Under the pieces are notes generated by a model that had not been told where the DNA came from, did no database searches, and saw only the letters and a program-made list of their open reading frames with translations. This document shows, piece after piece, positions 1 to 7,360 of a DNA stretch of 64,000 nucleotides (its first letter is position 1; every line of letters begins with the position of its first letter). The stretch spans positions 372,001-436,000 of the forward strand of contig NZ_RCIO01000001.1 in assembly GCF_004000235.1 (NCBI RefSeq). Direction: 5' to 3'. Source of the DNA: Mesorhizobium sp. Z1-4 (GTDB taxonomy: Bacteria > Pseudomonadota > Alphaproteobacteria > Rhizobiales > Rhizobiaceae). The position numbers were made by a program, and so were the translations under genes.

Positions 1-520
1 CGCGCAGTTTAAGGTCCAGCGCCGACAGGCTTTCGTCCATCAACAGGACGGGCGGTTCGGCGACGACGGCGCGAGCGAGCGCCACCCTTTGCCTCTGCCC
101 TCCGGAAAGCGCGGCCGGCCGCCGCGGGCCATATCCGGCGAGTTGCACCATCTCCAGCGTGCGCTCAACGCGTTGCCTGATCTCAGGACCGGGAACCCGG
201 CGCATGCGCAGCGGGAAAGCGACGTTCTCGAACACGCTCATATGCGGAAACAGCGCGAAGCTCTGGAAGACCATTCCGACATTGCGCTTTTCCGGCGGAA
301 GAGCCCCGACGGCTCTCTCTCCGATATAAACTTCGCCGGAAGTCGCGCGGTCGAAACCGGCGAGAATATTCAGCGCGGTTGTCTTGCCCGAGCCGCTCGG
401 CCCCAGCAGCGTAATGAACTCACCGGCATCGATATTCAGGCAGAAATCATCGAGTGCGACCACGCTTCCGAAGCTGCGTGACACGTTCTGGAACCTGACC
501 GGCGCTCTTCCTTGATTCAT
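1..520 (-). CDS. ABC transporter ATP-binding protein (PotA-like), 3' part outside window
   Basis: This is the N-terminal 173 residues of an importer ATPase; the gene runs off the left edge. Visible motifs are Walker A GPSGSGKT (residues 40-47), the Q-loop glutamine at 86, the signature LSGGQ (138-142) and Walker B VLLMDE (158-163). The overall pattern (VALDDFCLNIDAGEF, FPHMSVFENVAFPL) resembles spermidine/putrescine- or ferric-iron-type ATPases, but the substrate cannot be told without the permease and binding-protein genes. The residue after the Walker B Glu is Ser (MDESLSALD) where Pro is usual. It starts at ATG 520, divergent from a TetR-type gene 75 bases away, and the shared gap is rich in palindromes. 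Confidence 0.9.
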   Translation of the reverse strand, partial: MNQGRAPVRFQNVSRSFGSVVALDDFCLNIDAGEFITLLGPSGSGKTTALNILAGFDRATSGEVYIGERAVGALPPEKRNVGMVFQSFALFPHMSVFENVAFPLRMRRVPGPEIRQRVERTLEMVQLAGYGPRRPAALSGGQRQRVALARAVVAEPPVLLMDESLSALDLKLR

Positions 521-537
521 CGTTGGATCAATTTTCC

Positions 538-570
538 GACGTTAGCGTCATTAATGACATTGACGTCATT
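538..570. promoter_or_regulatory. Clustered palindromes, probable operator of the divergent TetR gene
   Basis: Three dyads lie side by side in the 75-base gap: GACG-ttag-CGTC (538-549), the perfect 12-mer GTCATTAATGAC (547-558) and TGACGTCA (561-568). The half-site TGAC/GTCA recurs. Placement between an ABC gene and a TetR regulator is what is expected for autoregulation plus control of the transporter; that role is inferred. Confidence 0.55.
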
Positions 571-595
571 TATTGAACGAGTCAATATCCGCGAG

Positions 596-1282
596 ATGAC
601 TGGTCGCGTGGAACCTGTTGCCGGCGAAAGCCGGCCCGACAATTTGGCTTTCGACTATGCGGAGCTGATGGCGCTGCGCGCCGATGCGCTGCGCGGCCGG
701 CCGAAGCGCGTGCGAACGCGAGCCCGTATTCTCGCGGCAGCGGTGCGCGAACTGGCTGCCGGCGGCTATGAGGGCCTTACGGTGGATGGCATCTGCGCCG
801 CCGCCGATATCGCCCGCGGAACATTCTATCTCTATTACTCGGACCGTGCGACGGTCGCCGTCGCGGTCTACCGAATGTTCTGGACCGCGGTTTATCAGCT
901 CAGGCCACGGGTGCGCGGCCACAATTTGGACCAGCGCATCCGCGTCGCCAACGCGTTTTACCTGTCGCTCTATTCACGCAACGCACGGTTGCTGGCCGGC
1001 CAGGCGTCATTGTCGCGCGAGCGGCCGGATTTCGCCCGCTGGCACGACAACATGAACCACCGTTGGGCGCAGATCATTGCCAGCAACATGCCCGGCACCC
1101 TGCCCCACGAAGAGAAATTGCTGCGTGCCCATGCCCTGGTTGCGATGGCCGACGAACTTCTGAGCAGTATCTTCACCGAACGCACCCGCAGCCTTCTGCA
1201 CTGGAAGGAACACCCGGAAAAACTCGCGGATTGCCTCAGCGCGATCTGGAGCCGGGTCGTGATCGGCGCGGACCGCGGCTGA
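596..1282 (+). CDS. TetR/AcrR family transcriptional regulator
   Basis: This is a 228-residue one-component repressor-type protein. The TetR helix-turn-helix lies at about residues 42-92 (RTRARILAAAVRELA, then GICAAADIARGTFYLYYSDR, with the characteristic GTFYLYY recognition-helix end). The C-terminal half is the variable ligand domain, so the inducer is unknown. An in-frame ATG at 512 would put the palindrome cluster inside the coding region, so ATG 596 is preferred; neither has a strong Shine-Dalgarno. It is divergent from the ABC ATPase and 16 bases upstream of the MaoC-like gene, with which it is probably co-transcribed. Confidence 0.85.
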   Translation: MTGRVEPVAGESRPDNLAFDYAELMALRADALRGRPKRVRTRARILAAAVRELAAGGYEGLTVDGICAAADIARGTFYLYYSDRATVAVAVYRMFWTAVYQLRPRVRGHNLDQRIRVANAFYLSLYSRNARLLAGQASLSRERPDFARWHDNMNHRWAQIIASNMPGTLPHEEKLLRAHALVAMADELLSSIFTERTRSLLHWKEHPEKLADCLSAIWSRVVIGADRG

Positions 1283-1298
1283 GAACAGGAAACCAGGC

Positions 1299-1823
1299 AT
1301 GCCGGACGCTCCATTCCCCACGGCGGAGGCTCAGCGCGCCCTCAATGGTCTGATCGGCCATGAGAGCTTTACGACCTGGCGCGCCATCGACCAGGAGACC
1401 GTAAACATATATGCGGCCGCCTCCGGCGACGGAGAGGGCGAGTGGATCCACCTGGATCCGGAACGCGCTGCGCGCGAAGCCCCTTATGGCGGGACCATCG
1501 TTCCGGGTTTTCTCCAGGTGGCAAATCTGACGCGGCTCTTCGGCGAAGCCGTCACCGCGTTCACCGGCATCGACCCCAACCATGCACTCAATTACGGCTT
1601 CGACAGGCTCCGTTTCGTTGCGCCCCTGCCCGTTGGCGCGCAGTTTCGTGCACGCATCAAGGTGAACGATGTGCGCCCGCATTCCACGGGCGGCTTTATC
1701 GTCAGGCAGGACGTGGCGCTCGAACGAAAGACGGACGGCAAACCGACGCTCATTGCGGAGTGGCTTTTCTACATCTCGCAGAAGGCGTTTCAGGCACCTG
1801 ACGCCGCCACGCCGCAGGGCTGA
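1299..1823 (+). CDS. MaoC-like (hotdog) dehydratase
   Basis: A 174-residue single hotdog-domain protein of the MaoC/NodN type, expected to hydrate or dehydrate enoyl-/3-hydroxyacyl-CoA. The hydratase motif is recognisable as SGD at residues 42-44, His51 and Asp53, followed by GGTIVPGFLQ (64-73). Between the catalytic-type Asp44 and His51 there are six residues, where NodN/MaoC proteins usually have four, so a short insertion sits in the active-site loop. It lies directly behind the TetR gene and 235 bases before methylmalonyl-CoA mutase, a context that fits acyl-CoA metabolism. The exact substrate is not deducible. Confidence 0.85.
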   Translation: MPDAPFPTAEAQRALNGLIGHESFTTWRAIDQETVNIYAAASGDGEGEWIHLDPERAAREAPYGGTIVPGFLQVANLTRLFGEAVTAFTGIDPNHALNYGFDRLRFVAPLPVGAQFRARIKVNDVRPHSTGGFIVRQDVALERKTDGKPTLIAEWLFYISQKAFQAPDAATPQG

Positions 1824-2058
1824 TCAGCCCCGCCCAGCACCTGCGCCACTGCTTCGGCAGCCAAGCCGACGACCTTGCCAGCCTCGGCGCGGCCGGTGCG
1901 CGCACCCTTTCGGTACGTCGCGGAAATGAAGAGCTTCCGGCTTCTGCGCCGGGCCCTCGCCCGCATGCACAGTGGGTGTGCAGCCCTGGTTCACACTCAC
2001 GAACTATTCCATAGCGCGCCGGGGTGGTAATACGTGCGCAGCACGTTACGCGAGGCAG

Positions 2059-4203
2059 ATGATGGACGGGAAACCCAAACTGGAAGCCTGGAAGGCGCTG
2101 GCCGAAAAGGAGATCAAGGGCGATCCCGACCGGCTTGTGTGGCAGACGCCCGAGGGCATTCCCGTCAAGCCGCTCTATACCGAGGCCGATCTCGACGGCA
2201 TCGGCCATCTCGGTTCGCTGCCGGGGATCAATCCATATCTGCGCGGCCCGCGCGCGACCATGTATGCCGGGCGTCCCTGGACGATCCGCCAATATGCAGG
2301 CTTCTCGACGGCCGAAGAGAGCAATGCGTTCTACCGCAAGGCGCTGGCGGGCGGACAGAAGGGGCTGTCGGTCGCCTTCGATCTCGCCACGCATCGCGGT
2401 TACGACAGCGACCATCCGCGTGTCGAGGGCGATGTCGGCAAGGCCGGCGTTGCGATCGACAGCGTCGAGGACATGAAGATCCTGTTCGACGGCATTCCGC
2501 TCAAGGAGATGTCGGTGTCGATGACGATGAATGGCGCGGTGATCCCGATCCTGGCCTCGTTCATCGTCGCGGGACAGGAACAGGGCTGCGATGCGGCGGA
2601 GCTGTCGGGCACCATTCAAAACGACATTCTGAAGGAGTTCATGGTCCGCAACACTTACATCTATCCGCCCGAACCCTCGATGCGGATCGTGTCGGACATC
2701 ATCGCCTATACGGCGGAGAATATGCCGAAGTTCAACTCGATCTCGATCTCCGGCTATCACATGCAGGAAGCGGGCGCGACGCTGGTGCAGGAGCTCGCCT
2801 TCACGCTGGCCGACGGACGCGAATATGTACGCGCAGCGATCGCGCGGGGGCTCGATGTCGATGCCTTTGCCGGCCGGCTTTCCTTCTTCTTCTGCATCGG
2901 CATGAACTTCTTCATGGAAGCGGCGAAGCTGCGCGCGGCCCGGCTTTTGTGGTCGCGCATCATGGCGGAGTTCAATCCGAAAAAGGCCTCGTCCTCGATG
3001 CTGCGAACGCACTGCCAGACATCCGGCGTGTCGCTGCAGGAGCAGGACGCCTACAACAATGTCGTGCGCACCGCATTCGAGGCGATGAGTGCCGCGCTCG
3101 GCGGCACCCAGTCGCTGCACACCAATTCCTTCGACGAAGCGATCGCACTGCCGACGGAGTTTTCCGCCCGCATCGCCCGCAACACGCAGCTGATCCTGCA
3201 GCATGAGACCGGCGTGACCAAGGTCGTCGATCCGCTTGCCGGCTCCTATTATGTCGAGAGCCTCACCAACGAGCTGGCCGAAAAGGCCTGGGCGCTGATG
3301 GAAGAGGTCGAGGCCATGGGCGGCATGACCAAGGCGGTCAATGACGGCTATCCCAAGCGGCTGATCGAGGAAGCGGCGACACGCAAACAGGCGGCTGTCG
3401 ACCGGGGCGACGAGGTGATCGTCGGCGTCAACAAATACCGGCCCGACAATGACGACAATTTCGAAATCCTGACCGTCGACAATCATGCGGTGCGCGAGGC
3501 GCAGGTGAAGCGGCTCGACCGCATCCGCCGCCACCGCGACCCCAAGCAGCTTGAGGCCGCACTCGATGAACTGGCGCGGGTCGCACGCACGGGCGAAGGC
3601 AATCTGCTGGCAGCGGCGGTTGAAGCCGCACGCGCCCGCGCCTCAGTCGGCGAAATCACCGAGGCAATGCGACTGGCCTTCGGCGATCACAGAGCCGAAC
3701 CCGAGGTGGTGCACGACGTCTACGGCCCCGCTTATCGCGACGAACCGGAATACAAGACGCTGGTCGAGCGCTTCAAAGCGCACGCCAAATCCTCAGGCGT
3801 TACACCGAAGATCATGGTCGCCAAGCTCGGCCAGGACGGGCACGACCGCGGCGCCAAGATCATCGCCTCGGCCTTCGGCGACATCGGCTTCGACGTGCTG
3901 GCAGGGCCGCTCTTCCAGACGCCTGAGGAAGCCGCCGCGATGGCAGTCGACCGCAAGGTGCATGTGGTCGGCATGTCGTCGCTGGCCGCCGGCCACAAGA
4001 CGCTCGCCCCGCAACTGATCGAGGCACTCAAGGCACAAGGCGGCGAGGATATCATCGTCGTTGTCGGCGGCGTGGTGCCGAAACAGGATTACCAGTTCCT
4101 CACCGACAATGGCGTGGCAGCCGTCTTCGGGCCGGGCACCAACGTGCTCGATGCCGCACGCGCCGTGCTCGATCTGCTGGAGGGGAAGAGACGGAACGCC
4201 TAG
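2059..4203 (+). CDS. scpA: Methylmalonyl-CoA mutase, single-chain type
   Basis: Adenosylcobalamin-dependent interconversion of (R)-methylmalonyl-CoA and succinyl-CoA, the exit of propionyl-CoA into the TCA cycle. The 714-residue chain has the N-terminal TIM-barrel mutase domain ([19 protein letters not shown], then [19 protein letters not shown]) and a C-terminal B12 domain with the base-off signature DGHDRG at 593-598 (His595 is the axial ligand) plus [12 protein letters not shown] and VVGGVVP. Length matches the homomeric alphaproteobacterial enzyme. The open frame extends to 1972, but homology begins at the tandem ATGs at 2059/2062, so the upstream residues are not counted. No epimerase or MeaB gene is nearby. 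Confidence 0.97.
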   Translation: MMDGKPKLEAWKALAEKEIKGDPDRLVWQTPEGIPVKPLYTEADLDGIGHLGSLPGINPYLRGPRATMYAGRPWTIRQYAGFSTAEESNAFYRKALAGGQKGLSVAFDLATHRGYDSDHPRVEGDVGKAGVAIDSVEDMKILFDGIPLKEMSVSMTMNGAVIPILASFIVAGQEQGCDAAELSGTIQNDILKEFMVRNTYIYPPEPSMRIVSDIIAYTAENMPKFNSISISGYHMQEAGATLVQELAFTLADGREYVRAAIARGLDVDAFAGRLSFFFCIGMNFFMEAAKLRAARLLWSRIMAEFNPKKASSSMLRTHCQTSGVSLQEQDAYNNVVRTAFEAMSAALGGTQSLHTNSFDEAIALPTEFSARIARNTQLILQHETGVTKVVDPLAGSYYVESLTNELAEKAWALMEEVEAMGGMTKAVNDGYPKRLIEEAATRKQAAVDRGDEVIVGVNKYRPDNDDNFEILTVDNHAVREAQVKRLDRIRRHRDPKQLEAALDELARVARTGEGNLLAAAVEAARARASVGEITEAMRLAFGDHRAEPEVVHDVYGPAYRDEPEYKTLVERFKAHAKSSGVTPKIMVAKLGQDGHDRGAKIIASAFGDIGFDVLAGPLFQTPEEAAAMAVDRKVHVVGMSSLAAGHKTLAPQLIEALKAQGGEDIIVVVGGVVPKQDYQFLTDNGVAAVFGPGTNVLDAARAVLDLLEGKRRNA

Positions 4204-4310
4204 GCCTTATGGTCCGGGCAGCCGGTTCGCGAAGCGAATTCGTCGTGCCGGTGGCACGATGGAAGGCCGGCGAGCGCCGAGGTTCCGGGTGGACGAGCGG
4301 GCCTCGGGGC

Positions 4311-4426
4311 CGTCATCCTCGGGCTAGTCCCGAGGATCTGCCATAAGCCAACCATTGCGGGACGTCGGCCCGTTGCGGCGAGACCTGCCGTGGCAGTAGA
4401 TTCTCGCCACAAGGGCGAGAATGACG
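4311..4426. repeat. Two-hairpin palindromic repeat element
   Basis: This occupies the centre of the 385-base gap after the mutase gene. It is bounded by inverted CGTCAT / ATGACG ends and contains two perfect 9-bp hairpins built alike: ATCCTCGGG-ctagt-CCCGAGGAT (4315-4337) and ATTCTCGCC-acaag-GGCGAGAAT (4400-4422). The layout is like dispersed intergenic palindromic units of Rhizobiales genomes (general knowledge, not searched). No second copy was noticed in this window. It may also act as a 3' stabiliser or weak terminator for the mutase transcript. The rest of the gap shows no gene. Confidence 0.7.
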
Positions 4427-4588
4427 GCGCTTGGGGCCACGACCGCTGCGATTTCGGGGACAGTTTCGCCTCCGGAAAGGTTGTTTTCCCCGCCATCCCT
4501 TTGTCCCGACTGCCGACAACCGTCTCCTTTATCCACGCTTCCCGAACCTTCTCCACAATGGGTCCGCCATGCGAAAGGAGCGGCTGCG

Positions 4589-5032
4589 GTGGATTGGAAA
4601 CGGGCGATCGAGGAGGAACGGGCGGCGCTGATGCGCATCGTTACCCTGCTTGGCGCGCTGGCCGGCCTGGCCGAGCTTGCAGCCAACCGTTCGCCTGTCG
4701 TGCGTGGTTTCGTACTTTGGGTTCTGCGCCGCGCCGAGGCAGCGGCGCGGGACTTCGTCGCCGGTAGCCCGGATCTTGAATTCGCATCGATGCCGGTCGA
4801 ACCGGCGTGCGGGCGTTCGGCGGATGCTATGCGGCTGGCCGCCAGCCTTCGGACACTGGCCCTGCATCTCGAACGTCAGGCCGGGCTGATGCTTGGCATG
4901 CATGGCGGACGCGGCGCCGGGACAGAACCGCCGTTGGGCGCGATGCCTGCCATGCGCGATATCACAAACCTCTTGTCCAGCCTCGCGGCCTTCGCCGGAT
5001 TGAATCCGCATACTGCGCCCGACACGTCTTAA
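4589..5032 (+). CDS. Hypothetical protein, small, helix-rich
   Basis: A 147-residue protein of unknown function. The frame stays open upstream to 4421, but a textbook Shine-Dalgarno AAAGGAG (4574-4580) stands 8 bases before GTG 4589, which decides the start; the longer version would also run into the palindromic repeat. The sequence begins VDWKRAIEEERAALMRIVTL and contains a hydrophobic alanine/leucine-rich helix at about residues 15-35, which could be a membrane anchor or a packed helix, then Arg/Ala-rich helices. No family motif is recognised. It sits alone between the mutase gene and the convergent MoaD-type gene. Confidence 0.7.
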   Translation: MDWKRAIEEERAALMRIVTLLGALAGLAELAANRSPVVRGFVLWVLRRAEAAARDFVAGSPDLEFASMPVEPACGRSADAMRLAASLRTLALHLERQAGLMLGMHGGRGAGTEPPLGAMPAMRDITNLLSSLAAFAGLNPHTAPDTS

Positions 5033-5056
5033 GCCGCGATCACGCTTGGTAGCCCG

Positions 5057-5362
5057 TCACCCGCCGCTGATCGCGGTCAGCACATAAACGTCAGCACCTG
5101 GCGCGAGCGGCGTTTCCAGCGTTGCGCGCTCGCCCTCAACGAAGATGTTCATATGCTTGCGGATTTTCGGCGTGGTATCGCAGATGCGGTCGCGCATGCC
5201 GGGCCATTTCTCATCCAGCGCATCGACCATATGGTCGACATTGCCTGCGACGACCCTGGTGCGGCGCGGCGCGCCGGGAAACAAGTCGGCCAGCGGAGCG
5301 GCGAGCGTCACATTCACCTCGCCTGCATTGGCCTTCATTGTGCTATCTGCTCGCTGGTCCAT
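5057..5362 (-). CDS. MoaD/ThiS-family ubiquitin-like protein
   Basis: A 101-residue beta-grasp protein ending in the diglycine tail (VLTAISGG), the feature that lets MoaD/ThiS and ubiquitin-like proteins be adenylated and thiocarboxylated. The core pattern (VNVTLAAPLADLF, then VDHMVDALDEKWPGMRDRI and NIFVEGE) fits the MoaD superfamily. It follows the beta-propeller gene by 9 bases in the same direction, and no moaE, moaA, thiG or E1-like gene is near, so a role in standard molybdopterin or thiamine synthesis is not supported by context. An alternative start is ATG 5338. The true role is unknown. Confidence 0.85.
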   Translation of the reverse strand: MDQRADSTMKANAGEVNVTLAAPLADLFPGAPRRTRVVAGNVDHMVDALDEKWPGMRDRICDTTPKIRKHMNIFVEGERATLETPLAPGADVYVLTAISGG

Positions 5363-5371
5363 GGCGCAACA

Positions 5372-6454
5372 CTAAGTCCGAACGACCGCGGTTTCCACAG
5401 AGTGGATGGCCGGCAGATGGTTGGCAATCGCGGTCCAGCTGTCGCCCTCGTCATTGCTGGCGAAAAGCGCCCCACCGCCGGTGCCGAAATAAACGCCGGC
5501 CTTGTCGAGGCTGTCTGTCGCCATCGCCTGGCGCAGCACGCCGAAATAGGCGTTCTCCTGCGGCAGGCCGTTGCGCAAATCCTGCCAGGTCTTGCCTGCA
5601 TCGCGCGTACGGTAAACGGCGCAAGCAGCGTCCGGCATGTAGCGGCCCTTGGAATCGCCATTGAGCGGCAGAAGGAAGAGCGTGTCGGGATCGCGCGGGT
5701 GCGCGGCGGCGGGAAAGCCGAAGGTGGAGGGCAGCCCGCCCTCTATGCTGACCCAGCTCCTTCCGGCGTCATCGGAGCGATACATGCCGCAATGGTTCTG
5801 CTGATAGAGGCGGTCCTTCATGCCCGGCGCTTTGACGATATTGTGCACGCACTGGCCGAAATCCGGGTAGCGCTGGTCTTCCGGCAGGAAGTCGGCGCGC
5901 GTGCCCTTGTTACGGGTCTCCCAGGTCTTGCCGCCGTCATCGGTGCCGAATACGCCGGCCGCCGAAATGCCGACCCAGATGCGTCCTTCGTCTTCCTGAT
6001 CGGGCACCAGCGAATGCAGGATAAGGCCGGCACCACCGGGGTTCCAGTCGGGCCGTGTCGGGTGCTTTTGCAGCCCTTCCATATGCGACCAGCTCTTGCC
6101 GCTATCCCTGGAAGAGAAAAGACCCGCCGGCTGCACGCCGGCGTAAAGCGTGCCGTTGCGCCGCGCCAGGCTCCAGACCTGACTGACCGGTTCCTTGCCT
6201 TCCTCATAGGCAAGGCCATCGCTGGAATGTGTCCAGGTCTCGCCCAGATCGTCCGACTTCCACACCGCGGGGCCAAACCATTCGGAGCCGCCGCCGGCAT
6301 AGATTGTGCCGGTCTCGGGGTCGGCGATCGCGTGGTTGATCGGCCAGTGCTCGCAATAGGGCCCGCGCAGCGCCCAGCTTTTGCGCGCGCCATCGCTTTC
6401 GGCGATGAAGAGACCTTTCTTCGTTCCGACGAGAACCAGTACCTTTTCAACCAT
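5372..6454 (-). CDS. BNR/Asp-box beta-propeller protein (sortilin/sialidase-like fold)
   Basis: A 360-residue cytoplasmic-looking protein without a signal peptide. It carries six Asp-box (S-x-D-x-G-x-T-W type) repeats: KSDDLGETW, SRDSGKSW, TDDGGKTW, RSDDAGRSW, RTRDAGKTW and SNDEGDSW, so it should form a multi-bladed propeller. Proteins like this are often named exo-alpha-sialidase or glycosyl hydrolase, but I see no evidence for hydrolytic residues. The start ATG 6454 is fixed by GGAGGAG (6459-6465). It heads a two-gene unit with the ubiquitin-like gene and is divergent from a MarR regulator, which probably controls both. Confidence 0.85.
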   Translation of the reverse strand: MVEKVLVLVGTKKGLFIAESDGARKSWALRGPYCEHWPINHAIADPETGTIYAGGGSEWFGPAVWKSDDLGETWTHSSDGLAYEEGKEPVSQVWSLARRNGTLYAGVQPAGLFSSRDSGKSWSHMEGLQKHPTRPDWNPGGAGLILHSLVPDQEDEGRIWVGISAAGVFGTDDGGKTWETRNKGTRADFLPEDQRYPDFGQCVHNIVKAPGMKDRLYQQNHCGMYRSDDAGRSWVSIEGGLPSTFGFPAAAHPRDPDTLFLLPLNGDSKGRYMPDAACAVYRTRDAGKTWQDLRNGLPQENAYFGVLRQAMATDSLDKAGVYFGTGGGALFASNDEGDSWTAIANHLPAIHSVETAVVRT

Positions 6455-6537
6455 GTGCTCCTCCAAGCGGTTGGCCATCTCTCCCGTCAAGGACGCATGG
6501 CAGCCCAGCGCTACGACATCTCATTCTGGACATTTAG

Positions 6538-6549
6538 GTTGATACCAAC
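6538..6549. promoter_or_regulatory. Probable MarR operator
   Basis: GTTGATACCAAC is a 12-base imperfect palindrome (10 of 12 positions symmetric; core GTTG and CAAC arms). It lies in the gap between the divergent beta-propeller gene and the MarR gene, 14 bases before the latter's start. Size and symmetry fit MarR-type sites; binding is inferred. Confidence 0.5.
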
Positions 6550-6563
6550 ATATTCTGATTTTC

Positions 6564-7010
6564 ATGTCAAAGCAGATCGAGCCCAGTTTCGCGACCACCC
6601 TTCACGTGCGCGACACCTGTATGTGCCTGCACGTCCAGAGAACCGCCCGGGCGCTGGCACGCCGGTTTGACGAAGCGCTCAAACCGTTCGGCCTCACCAA
6701 CCAGCAGTTTTCACTGCTTATGTCGCTCAACCGGCCGGCGCCGCCGCGCATGAAGGAAGTTGCAAGCCTGCTTGCGCTCGACCGCACCACGCTCACCGCA
6801 AACCTCAAGGTCCTCGAGCGCCGCGGACTTGCGAACAGCACCTCCGATCCGGATGACGGCCGCTCCAGGCTACTCCTGCTTACGGATGCGGGGCGCAAAA
6901 GGCTGGCAGAGGCCCTACCGGCCTGGGTCCAGACCGAAGCAGAGGTGGAAGCCCTGCTGAAGTTCGGCACGCCCGACGAGGTGCGCGCCGACCTGCAGGC
7001 TATGAGCTAG
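6564..7010 (+). CDS. MarR family transcriptional regulator
   Basis: A 148-residue winged-helix protein. The wing region is clear: MKEVASLLALDRTTLTANLKVLERRGL (helix-turn-helix) followed by DPDDGRSRLLLLTDAG (beta wing). A Cys pair in the first helix (DTCMCLHVQRTARA, Cys19 and Cys21) could sense oxidants or electrophiles, as in other thiol-based MarR proteins; this is inference. It is divergent from the beta-propeller/MoaD-like pair and overlaps the end of the ModE-like gene by 11 bases tail to tail. No clear Shine-Dalgarno precedes ATG 6564. Confidence 0.88.
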   Translation: MSKQIEPSFATTLHVRDTCMCLHVQRTARALARRFDEALKPFGLTNQQFSLLMSLNRPAPPRMKEVASLLALDRTTLTANLKVLERRGLANSTSDPDDGRSRLLLLTDAGRKRLAEALPAWVQTEAEVEALLKFGTPDEVRADLQAMS

Positions 7011-7347
7011 TGCCCGTCGATAGATCGAGCATTGCATCGATGTGTTCCTGCGCAGCCTTGGCCGCAGCCATTTCCATCGCGCGGAAACGGGCAAGCAGGC
7101 GATTTCCTGCCTCCGTCAGCTGCGCTCCGCCGCCATGCGCGCCGCCGGCCCGGGTTTCCACCACCGGAGTGCCGAGCAGACGGCTCGTCTCATCGACCAG
7201 ATCCCAGGCTCGCCTGTAGGACATACCCATCGTCCGCGCGCCGGACGAGATGGAGCCGGTCTCGGCAATCTTTTCCAGAAGCGCCACCTTGCCAGGGCCA
7301 ATGCGTCCACCGCCCTCGAAGTCGATGCGCAGTCTGAGTACAGGCAT
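7000..7347 (-). CDS. modE: ModE-type winged-helix regulator without molybdate-binding domain
   Basis: A 115-residue protein equal to the N-terminal DNA-binding half of ModE: LRLRIDFEGGGRIGPGKVALLEKI, then SISSGARTMGMSYRRAWDLV (helix-turn-helix) and TRAGGAHGGGAQLTEAG (wing). The C-terminal MOP/TOBE domains that sense molybdate in E. coli ModE are absent, which is common for short ModE proteins of alphaproteobacteria. It is the last gene of modABC-modE, 13 bases after modC with Shine-Dalgarno GGAGGCC. It likely represses the operon from the box at 9994-10021. How it senses molybdate without a MOP domain is not shown by the sequence. Confidence 0.88.
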   Translation of the reverse strand: MPVLRLRIDFEGGGRIGPGKVALLEKIAETGSISSGARTMGMSYRRAWDLVDETSRLLGTPVVETRAGGAHGGGAQLTEAGNRLLARFRAMEMAAAKAAQEHIDAMLDLSTGTSS

Positions 7348-7360
7348 TGCGAGGCCTCCT

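Noticed and set aside
512-595. Longer TetR start at ATG 512
   Set aside because: It would place the palindromic operator array inside the gene and adds residues without family similarity.
1790-1966. A 58-codon minus-strand frame with an alanine-rich helix-like product between the MaoC-like and mutase genes
   Set aside because: It overlaps the end of the MaoC-like gene, has no ribosome site before its ATG at 1966, and matches no family.
1750-3534. Long antisense frame across methylmalonyl-CoA mutase
   Set aside because: High-GC shadow of the real gene; composition (His/Arg-rich) is that of an antisense frame and it has no motif.
5153-6670. Long plus-strand frame opposite the beta-propeller gene
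   Set aside because: It mirrors the propeller codons on the opposite strand; the minus strand has six Asp-boxes and a good start site.
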